Below, piece after piece: positions 44,847 to 58,172 of a stretch of DNA of 64,000 nucleotides. Location of the stretch: the NCBI GenBank assembly GCA_905250025.1, contig CAJNOJ010000395.1, forward strand, positions 1 through 64,000, read 5' to 3'. Within the stretch, counting starts at the first letter, position 1. Each line of letters begins with the position of its first letter. The DNA is from Adineta ricciae. Lineage: Eukaryota > Rotifera > Eurotatoria > Adinetida > Adinetidae. The notes beneath the pieces were generated by a model. That model worked only from the letters and a program-made list of their open reading frames with translations. It was not told the DNA's origin and ran no database searches. Position numbers and translations under genes: made by a program.

Positions 44847-45450
44847 TTGTCTTTCAAGAACGTGTTATGCGGAGCTATTTTAGGTTTTAGCATAGATTCT
44901 GAATCTCTTAAAGTTTTATTGGTTCACTCACGAACCATCAAAACGCTCTAAACAATTTGAAAAAGAAACATGCAAAAAAGTGAAATAGTTTCACTTGTCG
45001 AAAAGGGGTTCTAATCTGTACTATTTCTAAAATAGGAAACTATAAAGCGTGACATTAGTTCCAGATTTTCAACAGGGTTTTATATTATACTATATCTTTT
45101 TCATTACGAACCATTAGTGGTGAACAACAGTTCCAAAAATTTTAAGCGGTTTTGTCTTACACCATTGCTTGATCTGCATAATAACCACTGGCACACGCAA
45201 AATAGTGCATTCTTCTAACACCTTTGATGTTCACTTAATATAGTTTGGAGTCGAACCCCCACATGCACTACGAAAAATGAGGGCTGATAGAAAATAGCTT
45301 TATTCAATACCATTTTGCTTATATTTTTCTCCGCTTATAAGTAATCTGAGCATGAGTTTCACATCTCCGAGGGAGGCTGAAATGAATACTATTTATTCTA
45401 TACTGCACTCGTACATACACAAATGACTTCAGTTTAGAACATCGGTCTTT
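44847..45450. other. intergenic, no gene seen
   Basis: About 600 bp upstream of the uncertain ORF and downstream of the rhamnosidase. It is collinear with about 52090-52750, with small insertions and deletions. Nothing coding is supported. Confidence 0.5.
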
Positions 45451-48400
45451 CTACTTCCATCTTGCTTGAAACTGATATTGACCGGAGCCAATGTGCACAG
45501 TCATTGCATTAGTAATTGAATCTTTTTCCACAAGAAACTTCGAGTCATCGCTGATGCCTGTATCAGATGTCCAAATCGTTGCATCACTTTCGAGTAACGC
45601 CACGCATTGTGCAGGGACGAACAATGGTTCAAATATTATCTGAGCTCGCATATTTGGTGGTATAGTAACACGAAGTAAAATTGAGTTTGCAACTGTATCG
45701 CGTTCATCGCGAGTGTATGAAATATGGATAAGACCATACAATGTGCTTAGCTGACAGTCTAACTTATTCATCAGATGTTTCTTCGTTTCTGATGCCATTC
45801 GTGGCCGTATGATGATCTCGTTTGCGCGTAGATCGATGCCAGCCAAATGTGAATAGAACCATGCACCCACACTACCATACATAATGTGATTGCGTGAACT
45901 CATCGGTCCAAGAAATGGAGCGTTGAGCCATTCCCACAGAGTAGTCGAATTCTCATACGGATTTGTGAACATGTATCCATACGATGGATAAGTAGTAGAG
46001 GAAATCATTTCTAACGCCAAATCATGATGTCCATGATCAGATAGGATGGGATATAATTGAGCTGTGGAAACAATGCCTGTTGTAGCATGATTTCCATTAT
46101 TCGTAATATTTTGAACTAAATAATTGACTACTACATCACGAATCGTTGGTGGGACAACACCCGGTAATGCTAGCGCTAGTACTTGGGCTGCTTGCAGACC
46201 ATCGGCATAGAAATTTGTCGTCTGATTGTAGAAGACACGGTGAAACTCGTTTGTCAGCTGCTGGTAAAATTGGGAATACACTTCGGTGTCATTCTTCTTG
46301 CCAAGTATTTGGGACATATTTAGTAAAAGATAGAGATCATGAAGGAAAGCGTAGGATGTTGTTAAATGTTCATTAGTTCTAGGATTTGGCGCCGGCTGGA
46401 GCCAATCTGCGTATCGCGCAATGAAATTAACCAGTCCAGTTTCTTGGTAGCTATGTCGAAGAAATTCTACATAATCACGAACCGAGTCATAATAATCTTC
46501 AAGAATTTTTACATCATTATAGTGTCGATACAATTGCCAAGTAATTGTGGGTAATGCACTTCCCCAATTCGGATCAGCTGGATAGGGACCTCCTAAGCCA
46601 GGAACGATATCAGGTACTTGTCCGTCATCTAACTGCATATCGATAATTAAATTGAGAAAGTTTCGATAAAACTTGATCAAATCAAAATTGTATAAGGCTT
46701 CATCAACAGACAAGGCAGCATCACCTAACCATCCACGACGTTCATCACGTTGCGGACTGTAAAATAAAAGTCGACAGAAGTCCAATTTATTTTCTAACTG
46801 CAAAAAGTAAATCGTACATACCAGTCTGTAGGTACCGACATTAAATTACTCAACTGACCCCATTGAATATTGTGTTGAATTTGGTTGATAGTTGGATTAC
46901 TCGTGCTGAAATGACCTTTCAGAATTGTTTCGCTATGAACAACAAGACACTGAACATCATCGGGCGTCATCGCACTTGGAGAATTAAAGACTGATAGATA
47001 ACGAAAACCATGAACAGTAAAACTAAGAGAAAAGAAAAACAATAAATGTAAAAAGAAGATTATATATATATGCTATATATCCTACGTTGGTTCGTATATA
47101 TCTCCGAGAGGTTCTCCCCGGAGGATATAGATGTCCGAAGCGGTGGCATTACGGAGATTTTCTATATAGAGATTGCGAGTAGCCACACTGAAATGGCACC
47201 ATAGTATTCAAGTGGAATGAACATACGATCTCCTACTTTGTCGACGCTACTGGCTGTACTAATATCTCTGCATGACGAACGGAAGCACTGAAGCCACGCG
47301 ATCCTTGGAATCTGAAGCGACACCATCCGACCATATTTTGACCAAGATCAAACGTTCGTACACCTGTTTGATAGGTTCATTTTTACTCTTCGCTCCATAT
47401 TTATATATTATATCATACCTGAATCAGATATCCACGAATCAATAGGTTTCAGTATACCACCATCAGCCAACGAGGCACCTTTGATTTCACCAATATCTTT
47501 AAGCGTTAAATAACTGTGTTCTGACTGATCTAGTCCTACTTCAAAATGTAATGCATCCGGCCCTGCACGAATAGGTGGCATATCTTGAAGAACTAGTAAA
47601 CCCATCGATGAATCATTGACAGGTGATCGTAATGATTCAGGCGTAATCCATGCAGATCGACTATCATTGAAATGCGGTCGCGTCCAATTTAGTCGATCAC
47701 TTCGACTATCGTAGATTTCACCGTGGTAAATACCATCGTATTTGATTGAACCTTCTCGACCTGTCCATGTTTGATCACTGACAACTTCCATTTGATTGTC
47801 GTTATCAAATGTTATCAGTAGAGTGAACAACAGACGGGGTGGACCGAAAATAAGCAATCATAATTGGTTTTAAAGAAAAATCATAGAAGAAAATTTCTCT
47901 ATTTACCATAGGTTTCTCGACCGTGCTGTTCGATACTATACCAACCATTGCCCAACTTGACTCCGACGGCATTCATACCAGTCTAACCAGATATGAAGAA
48001 AAGATCATCTTTCTAATGTAAAAGAAAAGGATTGTATTTCTCACGGTAATATTTGCAGTAACATCGAATGATACAACTAAGGTACGTTTTTCATAAGTCG
48101 TCCAACCCGGATCCAGTTTGCGACTAGGATCGACATTTTCACCATTGAGATAAAACTGATAATATCCTAAACCACATAAATAAACAATTGCAGATTTTAT
48201 CGGACTATCAGCGGGCACAAAAAACTCTTTGCGCAATTCGTTCATATTAATCTCTGTTGAACCAATCCACAGAAGTTCAGTCTTGTTGATCAAATAATCA
48301 TGTAAACCAAATATCGGCGTACGAAATTGAATCCATTCTGCCCAATGACTTGGCTCGTCGATGTTGTTCAACCAGATTCGTACACGAAACTGATAGTATG

Positions 48401-48743
48401 TCGATGGTAAGAGATCAACATCAGCCTGGTATGGAACATGTATTGATCGTGAAGAAATCACACGTTGACTATCCCATTGAAATGGTTTTTCTCCTCGAGC
48501 TAGTCTCGTCGACTTCAGCTGAATCTGGTAGGCAATTTGTTGCACATTTCGATCGTGAACATTGTCTGAAACACGAAGTTTCCAGGAAAACGATGGTCTG
48601 GGTGTATTGATTATCAAATCACGAGTGGTATTCACTTTATGATGATCGATTCGAATATCCAACGGAGCTGGAGGATGACTAGCCGCAGCTAATCCAATAA
48701 GAAATAAAAGACAGCAAATTCGGTGCAGATGTAAAAAGAGCAT
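45451..48743 (-). CDS. secreted GH78 alpha-L-rhamnosidase (haplotype 1)
   Basis: Seven exons in reading order: 48743-48045, 47982-47907, 47844-47419, 47363-47237, 47187-47086, 47022-46822, 46756-45451. These total 978 residues in frame. It has a signal peptide (1-22), then a fibronectin-like N-domain, a rhamnosidase N-domain (R-K-E-F-F-V ... G-L-G-Y-Y-Q-F-Y-L-N-G ... D-P-G-W-T-T-Y-E-K-R), F-D-L-G-Q-N-M-V-G-W, and the catalytic (alpha/alpha)6 barrel. Acidic residues match the GH78 set: D543-C-P-Q-R-D-E549-R-R-G-W-L-G-D556 and Glu819 in T-L-W-E-W. It should remove terminal L-rhamnose from plant or microbial glycans outside the cell. The family is bacterial and fungal, so horizontal acquisition with later intron gain is likely. 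Oddities: the third exon lacks an AG acceptor, and G-D-W reads A-D-W (residue 660). Confidence 0.88.
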
Positions 48744-48964
48744 CTGTTGAGTCTATTACATAAAATAAAATCTCACAAACGCATGTCTCGTGTGTTTTAT
48801 ATATCTCTACACTCATTATTATTATCTTCTGTATGTTTGCCTGCACCCTATTTCAGTGTAGATAATAGTATATGATAAAATATTAAGGTTTGGTTTGCAA
48901 CAAATTGCTGCTTAGTAATGAAAATCAAAGGAAAAAGGCGACTTTCATTTTCGCTTAAAAATCC

Positions 48965-50417
48965 TTATAAATCAATCCATATTCGAACATGATGAACATA
49001 GCGAGAATCTCGTTTAATTGAACATCTGGGGGGTAAATATTGTTGTAGCCATCGTTCGAGCTGCAGATTGTCTGTGGCCCACAAATTCGATCCATCATCG
49101 TCCTTTGATCGAACGATTAAAGCCCGTAATCTTCGCATGGTTTCGATTAAGTAACATATATCATTTCGTTTTTCAACTTTAATATAAAGCACTTCACAAT
49201 TGATACCTAGTGACGATTGACTTAACTCAACACAATCTTGTTGTGTAAACCAATGATTATAACCGAGAAGGTTGAGCTTTCGAATCGATTGATTAGCGAT
49301 GCGTATCCACTGTTGCTGCGTTGTCTGTGACCACGAATGAAATTTCAAATAATAAAGATGTGGTGTATGATCAAGCAGTGTTTGTAATTGCTTGCGTGCC
49401 TCCTCGTCTGATATATTACTCGGTCGTGTTATTTTCAGCGAATGTAGTTGATTCAATTTTCGCATAAGTGACAACAAATGATTGTTGATAGGTAGCTTAA
49501 CTGATAAACTATTTATATTAGGAAACTCAAAATCCGATCCACCGGTCATTTCATTGACTGCCGACGAATGATAACTTAAATTTCGTACATTATCATATGA
49601 TAAATAATCTTTCTCATTCAAGCAAGTGGATTTGTATAAGACAGGAAAATGAATATCAAGAGTAGAAAAATTGTATGGCAATGTATAGAAGCAAACCATA
49701 TTCGCATTGTGATCTTGATTATAATGGTAGCGAATGAACCATTGATGCTCTTTGATCCAAAATGGTGTTTGAAATGAAGTGAACAATTCTTTTCGGTATT
49801 TTTCGTTCATCACGTGCGATCGCATTTTTAATTGAAGATGTTTTAATTTCGGTAAGTACTTTCGTATAAGTTGTTCCCATTCGTATCCATTCATATCTAC
49901 ATAACATGTTTCAATCTTTAATTGACACAGATTTGGCATACATCGTAACAAATTTTCAATAAACTCATGTTGGGCACCAATCACGATAAAATTAACTTCG
50001 GTAATCAATGGAATCGTAGTGTGAAATTCGATATTACCAGTCGGACATGATAAATCTAGTGCAAGATATCGAAGACGAGGTGTATGTTCACAAAGATTGA
50101 TCACTTGTCCAGCAGGATATGAAACACCAATAATGGTTAAGTGTTCGATGGCTGCTGAAAATATCGTTGGACTTAATATCTGCGATCCGTGTTTGAAGTC
50201 CATATTTAAATAACAGTAAATCAGTTTCGGTAATCTCCAGACTATATTCATGAAATGTAGAATTTCCTTTTGCGTGCAGGCAAAATAACATCCAGTTAAA
50301 CTGAGAAGAACTAATTGAGGACATTCTACGAGAATGTCACCGATGATCTCACTAGAACGAAGGTGATCGAATGAGAGTGAACGAAGATGTGGAAATCGAT
50401 CGAGAGTCCAACCATCG
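48965..50417 (-). CDS. F-box/LRR protein family 2, 5'-truncated (haplotype 1)
   Basis: About 480 residues of leucine-rich repeats are open from the N at 50418 to the stop at 48965 (R-F-P-H-L-R-S-L-S-F, C-P-Q-L-V-L-L-S-L-T-G-C). The N-terminal F-box lies on the other side of the join; its match is the fragment at 60084-60560. It is a different F-box family from the one at 6001-7933. It is intronless here and presumably an SCF substrate adaptor. Confidence 0.8.
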
Positions 50418-50418
50418 N
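50418..50418. other. assembly join (single N)
   Basis: The F-box/LRR reading frame stops being meaningful at this base. The last 202 bases before it (50216-50417) match 60084-60285 with one difference, so the gene continues at 60286. Confidence 0.88.
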
Positions 50419-50524
50419 TTAAATTCTGAATCAAATGGACTAGGTTTGATGGACCGGACAAACTCTGGAAAAAAGTTTTTAGCTTACACACAGTTTCTTC
50501 GTGCTAGCTCCTTCGTGCTAGCTT

Positions 50525-50695
50525 CACACTGATATCGTCGAACGAGTCGCTGATTGAAACATGTCTTCCTTTGTCGTCCGACCGACATCGAGCATAATCG
50601 ACACCGTGATTCTTCCGATTATAGCTGAGAAAATCAAGCAAGCCAGTAAGAGTCAACCACGATGGATTGCTTCTTCGAAATAAGAAAATTACTTA
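50525..50695 (-). pseudogene. FG-GAP gene anchor exon remnant (haplotype 2)
   Basis: Homologous to the transmembrane-anchor exon at 43267-43452 and its 5' splice region. Only this part is present in the block: homology stops at about 50525, where a short direct repeat TTCGTGCTAGC (twice, around 50497-50521) sits next to unrelated sequence reaching the join. Confidence 0.5.
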
Positions 50696-52753
50696 CGCTC
50701 ACTGTTGTTCGTTGGTAGAAATTTTATTGGACTAAATCATGTAAAACATGATCTATTGAAAGAAAGACAAAGTCAGATGTATCACATTATCTCAACTAGC
50801 GACACTGCTGTTGAAACTGAAACTGTTCTTCGTCGACTTTTGTCGAGTTTATTTCGAGATATTTTACTTCTATTATCAATTATTTTGCACCATACCGCCG
50901 CAAAACATTTCACTATAAGAAATGAACACCGTTTGTTAAACTACTAAAAGTAGATATTCAACGTTATGAGAATATTCGTATCGTTCGGGTGCACATTCTC
51001 GATAGTAACCACCGAATGAAATGTTTTGTAACCATTGATAAGCAAAAAATTGGTAAAAGAACGCATCAGCTATAATCGGTTTAACTTCATGAAATTTTGC
51101 TTGTACGGAACTTATGCATGTCTTATTGTAAAGACAAACTAGACTCGATTGAAGAAAAGAACCGAAGTTCAAACAGTATATACGAAAATCAGAAAGAGTT
51201 TCATGCAACGAACCATTGTGTGCCGAAATTAGTACACGTAATAATTTCGAACAATTCCATTGAATTCCACATGAGCATTCAAGTAAACACTCAGTTGATG
51301 TAATGAAGCGGTGTTAACTGATTTGCATAATTGATTATTTGCAATAATTTCAATGTTTCGTCAAATTGACTAGGTGAGGATGATGAACGATCTGCTTCTT
51401 TCCTTTACTCGGCTCTTGGTGGTGACTGACGGCGTGTACATGTAAATATGAGAGGCGAAGATGAAAGACGAGAAAGAATGTCACTCTATTGTGACTTTGC
51501 CCTAATAATTATAAAGTACTGAATCATTGGATGTCAGTTGAATGTAAACAACTTCGATGAATCCGTTACTGGTACCATTAAGAAACAGGTTGATCTTGGA
51601 TCGTTTAGCAGGTGTGATGGATGATGCATTGGCAATACATATTTGAAGAGAAGAAGAACGGAAACCCTCTCTATTCTGTTTGAGTTTTCTCTACAGTGAT
51701 GAAAGCGGAACAATTTTAATTTTAGGGACCAACACAAACCGGATGTTGTATCAAATACTTTGCATTTGCACAGAGGCGCGCCAATCTGTTCGGATAACTT
51801 TTGGATCTGATCATCTGATGGCTTGCGGTTTTGTTCAAATATCTCACGAAAATCAGCACGTGCAGCGTTAGGTAAAGTTTTCAGTGGTCAAATCATCCAG
51901 GGCGATGTTATTTTTTGTGTCCCTGTGATGATGAAAACTAAGTGAATTTTATAGATAAAGCGATGTAGAAAGTCATGACTTGATTAGCTTTGAAATTGAA
52001 CATTTATTTCGAATAGTCATCAGTATAATAGTGTCATTTAAATCTAGTTGTATGAGAACTATAATTCGATCATTAGGATTAATCAAACAATGAAAAAGTA
52101 TTCCGTTCTCCCAACTATCAACAATCAATTGTCTTTCAAAAACGTGTTATACAGTAGAGCTATTTCAGATTTTAGCATAGATTCAGAATCTCTTAAAGTT
52201 TTGTTGGTTTACTCAAGAACCTTCAAAACGCTATAGATAGTTTGAAAAAAAAACGTGCAAAAAAAGTGAAATAGTTTCACTTGTCGAAGAGGGTTCTAGT
52301 CTGTACTATTTTTAAAGATAGGAAACTATTAAATATGACGACTAGATCCAGATTTTTAAAAGGGATTCTATATTATACTATATGTTTTTCATTAAGAACC
52401 ATTAGTGATTAAAACCGGTTCCAAAAACGTTAAGCGGTTCTGTCTTACCTTCCCGCTAGATCCGCATAATAAGTACTAACCAACAGAAAATATTTTTATA
52501 TTGCTTCATGTTTCCTTCTAACGCCTTTGTCGTTCATTTAATATGGTTTGGACTCGGACCCCCACATGCACTACGAAAAATGAAGGCTGCTAGAAAATAG
52601 TTTCATTCAGTACCATTTTGTTTATATTTTCCTTCGTTTATAAGTAGTCTGAGCACGAGTTTCGCATCTCTAAGGAAGACTGAAATGAATACTCTTTATT
52701 CTATACTGCGCTCGCCCATATACAAATGGCTTAAGTTTAGAACATTGCTCTTT
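50696..52753. other. intergenic; includes broken copy of the uncertain ORF
   Basis: Collinear with 43461-45450. The counterpart of the ORF 44418-44846 lies at about 51715-52090 and is frame-disrupted. I see no other gene in these 2 kb. Confidence 0.5.
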
Positions 52754-55700
52754 CTACTTCCATCTCGCTTGAAACTGATATTGACCAGAGCCCATGTGCA
52801 CAGTCACTGCATTAGTAACTGAATCTTTTTCCACAAGAAACTTCGAGTCATCGCTGCTGCCTGTATCAGATGTCCAAATCGTTGTATCACTTTCGAGTAA
52901 CGCCACGCATTGTGCAGAGACGAACAATGGTTCAAATATCATCTGAGCTCGCATATTTACTGGTATAGTAACACGAAGTAAAATTGAGTTTGCAACTGTA
53001 TCGCGTTCATCGCGAGTATATGAAATATGGATAAGACCATACAATGTGCTTAGCTGACAATCTAACTTATTCATCAAATGTTTCTTCGCTTCTGATGCCA
53101 TTCGTGGCCGTATGATGATCTCGTTCACGCGTAGATCGATGCCAGCCAAATGTGAATAGAACCATGCACCCACACTACCATACATAATGTGATTACGTGA
53201 ACTCATCGGCCCAAGAAATGGAGCGTCGAGCCATTCCCAAAGAGTAGTCGAATTTTCATAAGGATTTGTGAACATGTATCCATATGATGGATAGGTGGTA
53301 GAGGAAATCATTTCTAACGCTAAATCATGATGTCCATGATCAGATAGGATGGGATATAACTGAGCTGTGGAAACAATGCCTGTTGTAGCATGATTTTCAT
53401 TATTCATAATATTTTGAACTAAATAGTTGACTACTACATCACGGATCGTTGGTGGGACGACACCCGGTAATGCTAATGCTAGTACTTGGGCTGCTTGCAG
53501 ACCATCGGCATAAAAATTTGTCGTCTGATTGTAGAAGACACGATGAAACTCGTTTGTCAGCTGTTGATAAAATCGGGAATACACGTCAGTGTCATTCTTC
53601 TTGCCAAGTATTTGGGACATATTTAGTAAAAGATAGAGATCATGAAGAAAAGCGTAGGATGTTGTTAAATGTTCATTAGTTCTAGGATTTGGTGCCGGTT
53701 GAAGCCAATCCCCGTAACGCGCAATGAAATTAACCAATCCAGTCTCTTGGTAGCTGTGTCGAAGAAATTCTACATAAGCTCGAATCGAGTCATAATAATC
53801 TTCAAGAATTTTAACATCATCATAGTGTCGATACAGCTGCCAAGTGATAGTGGGCAATGCACTTCCCCAATTCGGATCAGCTGGATAGGGACCTCCTAAG
53901 CCAGGAACGATATCAGGTACTTGTCCGTCGTCCAACTGCATGTCGATAATTAAATTAAGAAAGTTTCGATAAAACTTCATCAAATCAAAATTGTACAAGG
54001 CTTCATCGACAGACAAGGCAGCATCACCTAACCATCCACGACGTTCATCACGTTGCGGACTGTAAAATAAAAGTCAACAGAAGTCTAATTTATTTTCTAA
54101 CTGTAAAAAGTAGATCGTACATACCAGTCTGTAGGTACCGACATTAAATTACTCAACTGACCCCATTGAATATTGTGTTGAATTTGGTTAATAGTTGGAT
54201 TACTCGTGCTGAAATGACCTTTCAGAGTTGTTTCGCTATGAGCAACAAGACACTGAACATCATCGGGCGTCATGGCACTTGGAGAATTAAACACTGATAG
54301 ATAACGAAAACCATGAACAGTAAAACTAAGAGAAAAGCAAAACAATAAATGTAAAAAGAAGATTATATATTATGCTATATATTTTACATTGGTTCGTAGA
54401 TATCTCCGAGAGGGTCTCCCCGGAGGATATAGATGTCCGATGCGGTAGCGTTACGAAGATTTTCTACGTAGAGATTGCGAGTAGCCACACTGAAATGGCA
54501 TCATAGTATTCAATTAGGATGAAGATACGATCTCCTACTTTGTAGAAGCTATTGGCTGTACTAATATCTCTGCATGACGAACGGAAGTACTGAAGCCACG
54601 CGGCCCTTGGAATCTGAAACGACACCATCCGACCATATTCTGACCGAGATCAAACGTTCGTACACCTGTGCGATAGATTCATTTTTACTCGTCGCTCTAT
54701 ATTTATATACTGTAGCATACCTGAATCAGATATCCACGAATCAATAGGTTTCAGTATACCACCATCAGCCAACGAGGCACCTTTGATTTCACCAATATCT
54801 TGAAGCGTTAAATAGCTGCGTTCTGATGACTGATCTAGTCCTACTTCAAAATGTAATGCATCCGGTCCCGCACGAATAGGTGGCATATCTTGAAGAACTA
54901 GGAAACCCATTGATGAATCATTGACGGGTGATCTTAACGATTCAGGCGTGATCCATGCATATCGACTATCGTTGAAATTCGGTCGCGTCCAATTTAGTCG
55001 ATCACTTCGACTATCGTAGATTTCACCGCGGTAAACACCATCATATTTTATTGAACCTTCTCGGCCTGTCCATGTTTGATCACTAACAACTTCCATTTGA
55101 TTGTCATTATCAAATGTGATCAGCAGAGTGAACAGCAGACGGGGTGGACCGAAAATAAGCAATCACAATTGGTTTTAACGAAAAATCATGGAAGAAAAGT
55201 TTCCTATTTACCATAGGTTTCTCGGCCGTGCTGTTCGATACTATACCAACCATTGCCCAACTTGACTCCAACGGCATTCATACCGGTCTAACCAGATATG
55301 TAGAAAAGAGATCTTCTTTCTCATGTAAAGGAAAAGGATTGCATTTCTCACGGTAATATTTGCAGTAACATCGAATGATACAACTAAGGTACGTTTTTCA
55401 TAAGTCGTCCAACCCGGATCTAGTTTGCGACTAGGATCGACATTTTCACCATTGAGATAGAACTGATAATATCCTAAACCACATAAATAAACAATTGCAG
55501 ATTTGATCGGACTATCAGCGGGCACAAAAAACTCTTTGCGCAATTCGTTCATATTAATCTCTGTTGAACCAATCCACAGAAGTTCAGTTTTGTTGATCAA
55601 ATAATCATGTAAATCAAATATCGGTGTACGAAATAGAACCCATTCTGTCCATTGAGTTGGTTCGTCGATGTTGCTCAACCAGATTCGTACACGAAACTGA

Positions 55701-56050
55701 TAGTATGTCGATGGTAAGAGATCAACATGAGCTTGGTATAGGACATGTATTGATCGTGAAGAAATCACACGCTGACTATCCCATTCAAATGGTTTTTCTC
55801 CTCGAGATAATCTCGTCGACTTTAGCTGAATTTGGTAGGCAATTTGTTGCACATTTCGATCGTGAACATTGTCTGAAACACGAAGTTTCCAGGAAAACGA
55901 TGGCCTAGGTGTATTGATTATCAAATCACGAGTGGTATTCACTTTATGATGATCGATTCGAATATCCAATGGAGCTGGAGGATGACTAGCCGCAGCTAAT
56001 CCAATGATAAACAAAAGACAGCAAATTCGGTGCAGATGTAAAAAGAGCAT
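52754..56050 (-). CDS. secreted GH78 alpha-L-rhamnosidase (haplotype 2)
   Basis: Seven exons in reading order: 56050-55352, 55287-55212, 55149-54721, 54665-54539, 54489-54388, 54325-54125, 54059-52754. This gives 979 residues, one codon longer than the other allele (S-S-E-R-S-Y for S-E-H-S-Y). The signal peptide, D-C-P-Q-R-D-E-R-R-G-W-L-G-D motif and T-L-W-E-W motif are intact, and this allele keeps A-R-Y-G-D-W. The intron before exon 3 again ends in CG instead of AG, as in the other copy. The gene is followed about 220 bp upstream (on the plus axis at 56271) by the F-box family 2 gene on the same strand. Confidence 0.88.
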
Positions 56051-56270
56051 CTGTTGAGTCTATTATGTAAAAAAATCTAACAAGCGCGTGTTTCGTGTGC
56101 TTTATCTATCTTTACACTCATTATTAGTATCTTCTGTATGTTTGCCTGCACTCCATTTCAGGATAGATAATAACAGATGATAAAATATTAAGATTTCATT
56201 AGCGACAAATTTCTTTTTACTAATGCAAATCAAACGGAAAAAGGCAACTTTCATTTTCGCTTTAAAATCC

Positions 56271-58001
56271 TTATAAATCAATCCATATTCGAACATGATG
56301 AACATAGCGAGAATCTCGTTTAATTGAACATCTGGGGGGTAAGTATTGTCGTAGCCATAGATCAAGTTGCAGATTGTCTGTGGTCCACAAATTCGACCCA
56401 TCATCATCCTTCGATCGAACGATTAAAGCCCGTAATCTTCGCATGGTTTCGATTAAGTAACATATATCATTTCGTTTTTCAACTTTAATATAAAGTACTT
56501 CACAATTGGTACCTAGTAATGATTGACTTAATTCAACGCAATCTTGTTCAGTAAACCAATGATTATAACCGAGAAGGTTGAGCTTTCGAATCGATTGATT
56601 AACGATGCGTATCCACCGTTGCTGCGTTGTTTGTGACCATGAATGAAATTTCAAATAATAAAGATGTGGTGTATGATCAAGCAGTGTTTGTAATTGGTTG
56701 CGTGCCTCCTCGTCCGACATATTACTCGGTCGTGTTATTTTCAGCGAATACAGTTGATCCAGTTTTCGCACAAGTGATAACAAATGATCGTTGATAGGTA
56801 GATTAACTGATAAATTGTTAATATTAGGAAACTCAAAATCCGATCCACCGGTCATTTCATTTACTGCTGACGAATGATAGCTTAAATTTCGTACATATTC
56901 ATATGATAAATGATCTTTTTCATTCAAGCAAGTAGATTTGTATACGACAGGAAAATGAATATCAAGAGTAGAAAAATTGTATGGCAATGTATAGACGCAA
57001 ACCATATTCGCATTGTGATCTTGATTATAATGGTAGCGAATGAACCATTGATGCTCTTTCACCCAAAATGGTGTTTGAAATGAATTGAACAATTCTTTTC
57101 GGTATTTTTCGTTCATCACGTGCGATCGCATTTTTAATTGAAGATGTTTTAATTTCGGTAAATACTTCCGTATAAGTTGTTCCCATTCGTATCCATTCAT
57201 ATCTACATAGCATGTTTCAATCTTTAATTGACACAGATTTGGCATACATCGTAACAAATTCTCAATAAACGCATGTTGGGCACCAATCACGATAAAATTA
57301 ACTTCGGTAATCAATGGAATCGTAGTGTGAAATTCGATATTAGCAGTCGGACATGATAAATCTAGTGCAAGATATCGAAGACGAGGTGTATGTTCACAAA
57401 GATTGATCACTTGTCCGGCAGGATATGAAACACCAATAATGGTTAAGTGTTCGATGGTTGCTGAAAATATCGTTGGACTTAAAATCTGCGATCCGTGTTT
57501 GAAATCCATATTCAAATAACAGTAAATCAGTTTCGGTAATCTCCAGACTATATTCATGAAATGTAGAATTTCCTTTTGCGTGCAGGCAAAATAACATCCA
57601 GTTAAACTGAGACGAACTAATTGAGGACATTCTACGAGAATGTCACCGATGATCTCACTAGAACGAAGGTGATCGAATGAGAGTGAACGAAGATGCGGAA
57701 ATCGATCGAGAGTCCAACCATTGGATCGAAATAACTCGATTTGGTTGGGTGTTTCGTCATCGTCCGATAAGCCCAACGAAACAAGATGATCTTTGATGTA
57801 TGGAAAATAAGTTAGACAAACATTATAAAAATCTCTTCTTGTTGCTGCTCGAAAATCGAAACGAGACGTTTGAAAATGTACATGAATCAACTGATCAAAC
57901 CTTGTATTCAATCGGTAGAATGCTTGAAGTACATGAACACTAGGAAGATAGCCAAATATTTCAAGTAATAATTCATTGGCAAGCAATTCTAAACTCATCA
58001 T
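56271..58001 (-). CDS. F-box/LRR protein family 2, complete (haplotype 2)
   Basis: Single-exon gene of 576 residues from ATG 58001; a second ATG directly follows at 57998. The F-box is at residues ~3-45 (L-E-L-L-A-N-E-L-L-L-E-I-F-G-Y-L-P), then about fifteen irregular leucine-rich repeats run to the C-terminus (V-R-I-W-I-D-L). The predicted role is recognising substrates for SCF ubiquitin ligase. It is unrelated at the sequence level to the F-box family at 6001-7933 beyond the shared architecture. Its allele is split between 48965-50417 and 60084-60560. Confidence 0.85.
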   Translation of the reverse strand: MMSLELLANELLLEIFGYLPSVHVLQAFYRLNTRFDQLIHVHFQTSRFDFRAATRRDFYNVCLTYFPYIKDHLVSLGLSDDDETPNQIELFRSNGWTLDRFPHLRSLSFDHLRSSEIIGDILVECPQLVRLSLTGCYFACTQKEILHFMNIVWRLPKLIYCYLNMDFKHGSQILSPTIFSATIEHLTIIGVSYPAGQVINLCEHTPRLRYLALDLSCPTANIEFHTTIPLITEVNFIVIGAQHAFIENLLRCMPNLCQLKIETCYVDMNGYEWEQLIRKYLPKLKHLQLKMRSHVMNEKYRKELFNSFQTPFWVKEHQWFIRYHYNQDHNANMVCVYTLPYNFSTLDIHFPVVYKSTCLNEKDHLSYEYVRNLSYHSSAVNEMTGGSDFEFPNINNLSVNLPINDHLLSLVRKLDQLYSLKITRPSNMSDEEARNQLQTLLDHTPHLYYLKFHSWSQTTQQRWIRIVNQSIRKLNLLGYNHWFTEQDCVELSQSLLGTNCEVLYIKVEKRNDICYLIETMRRLRALIVRSKDDDGSNLWTTDNLQLDLWLRQYLPPRCSIKRDSRYVHHVRIWIDL

Positions 58002-58172
58002 GCGCAACTAGTGATACGTGAGCAAATGTGTTGCAATAACACAGTATTATTTACGAAAGTTATAAGGCAAAAAGCAAATATTTTTTCTCTCTCTATCATT
58101 CTCGATGACGGTTGCGCATGTTTAATGTTATGACACAGAAAAGAAAGAAATATGATGCATGTCGACTGACAT

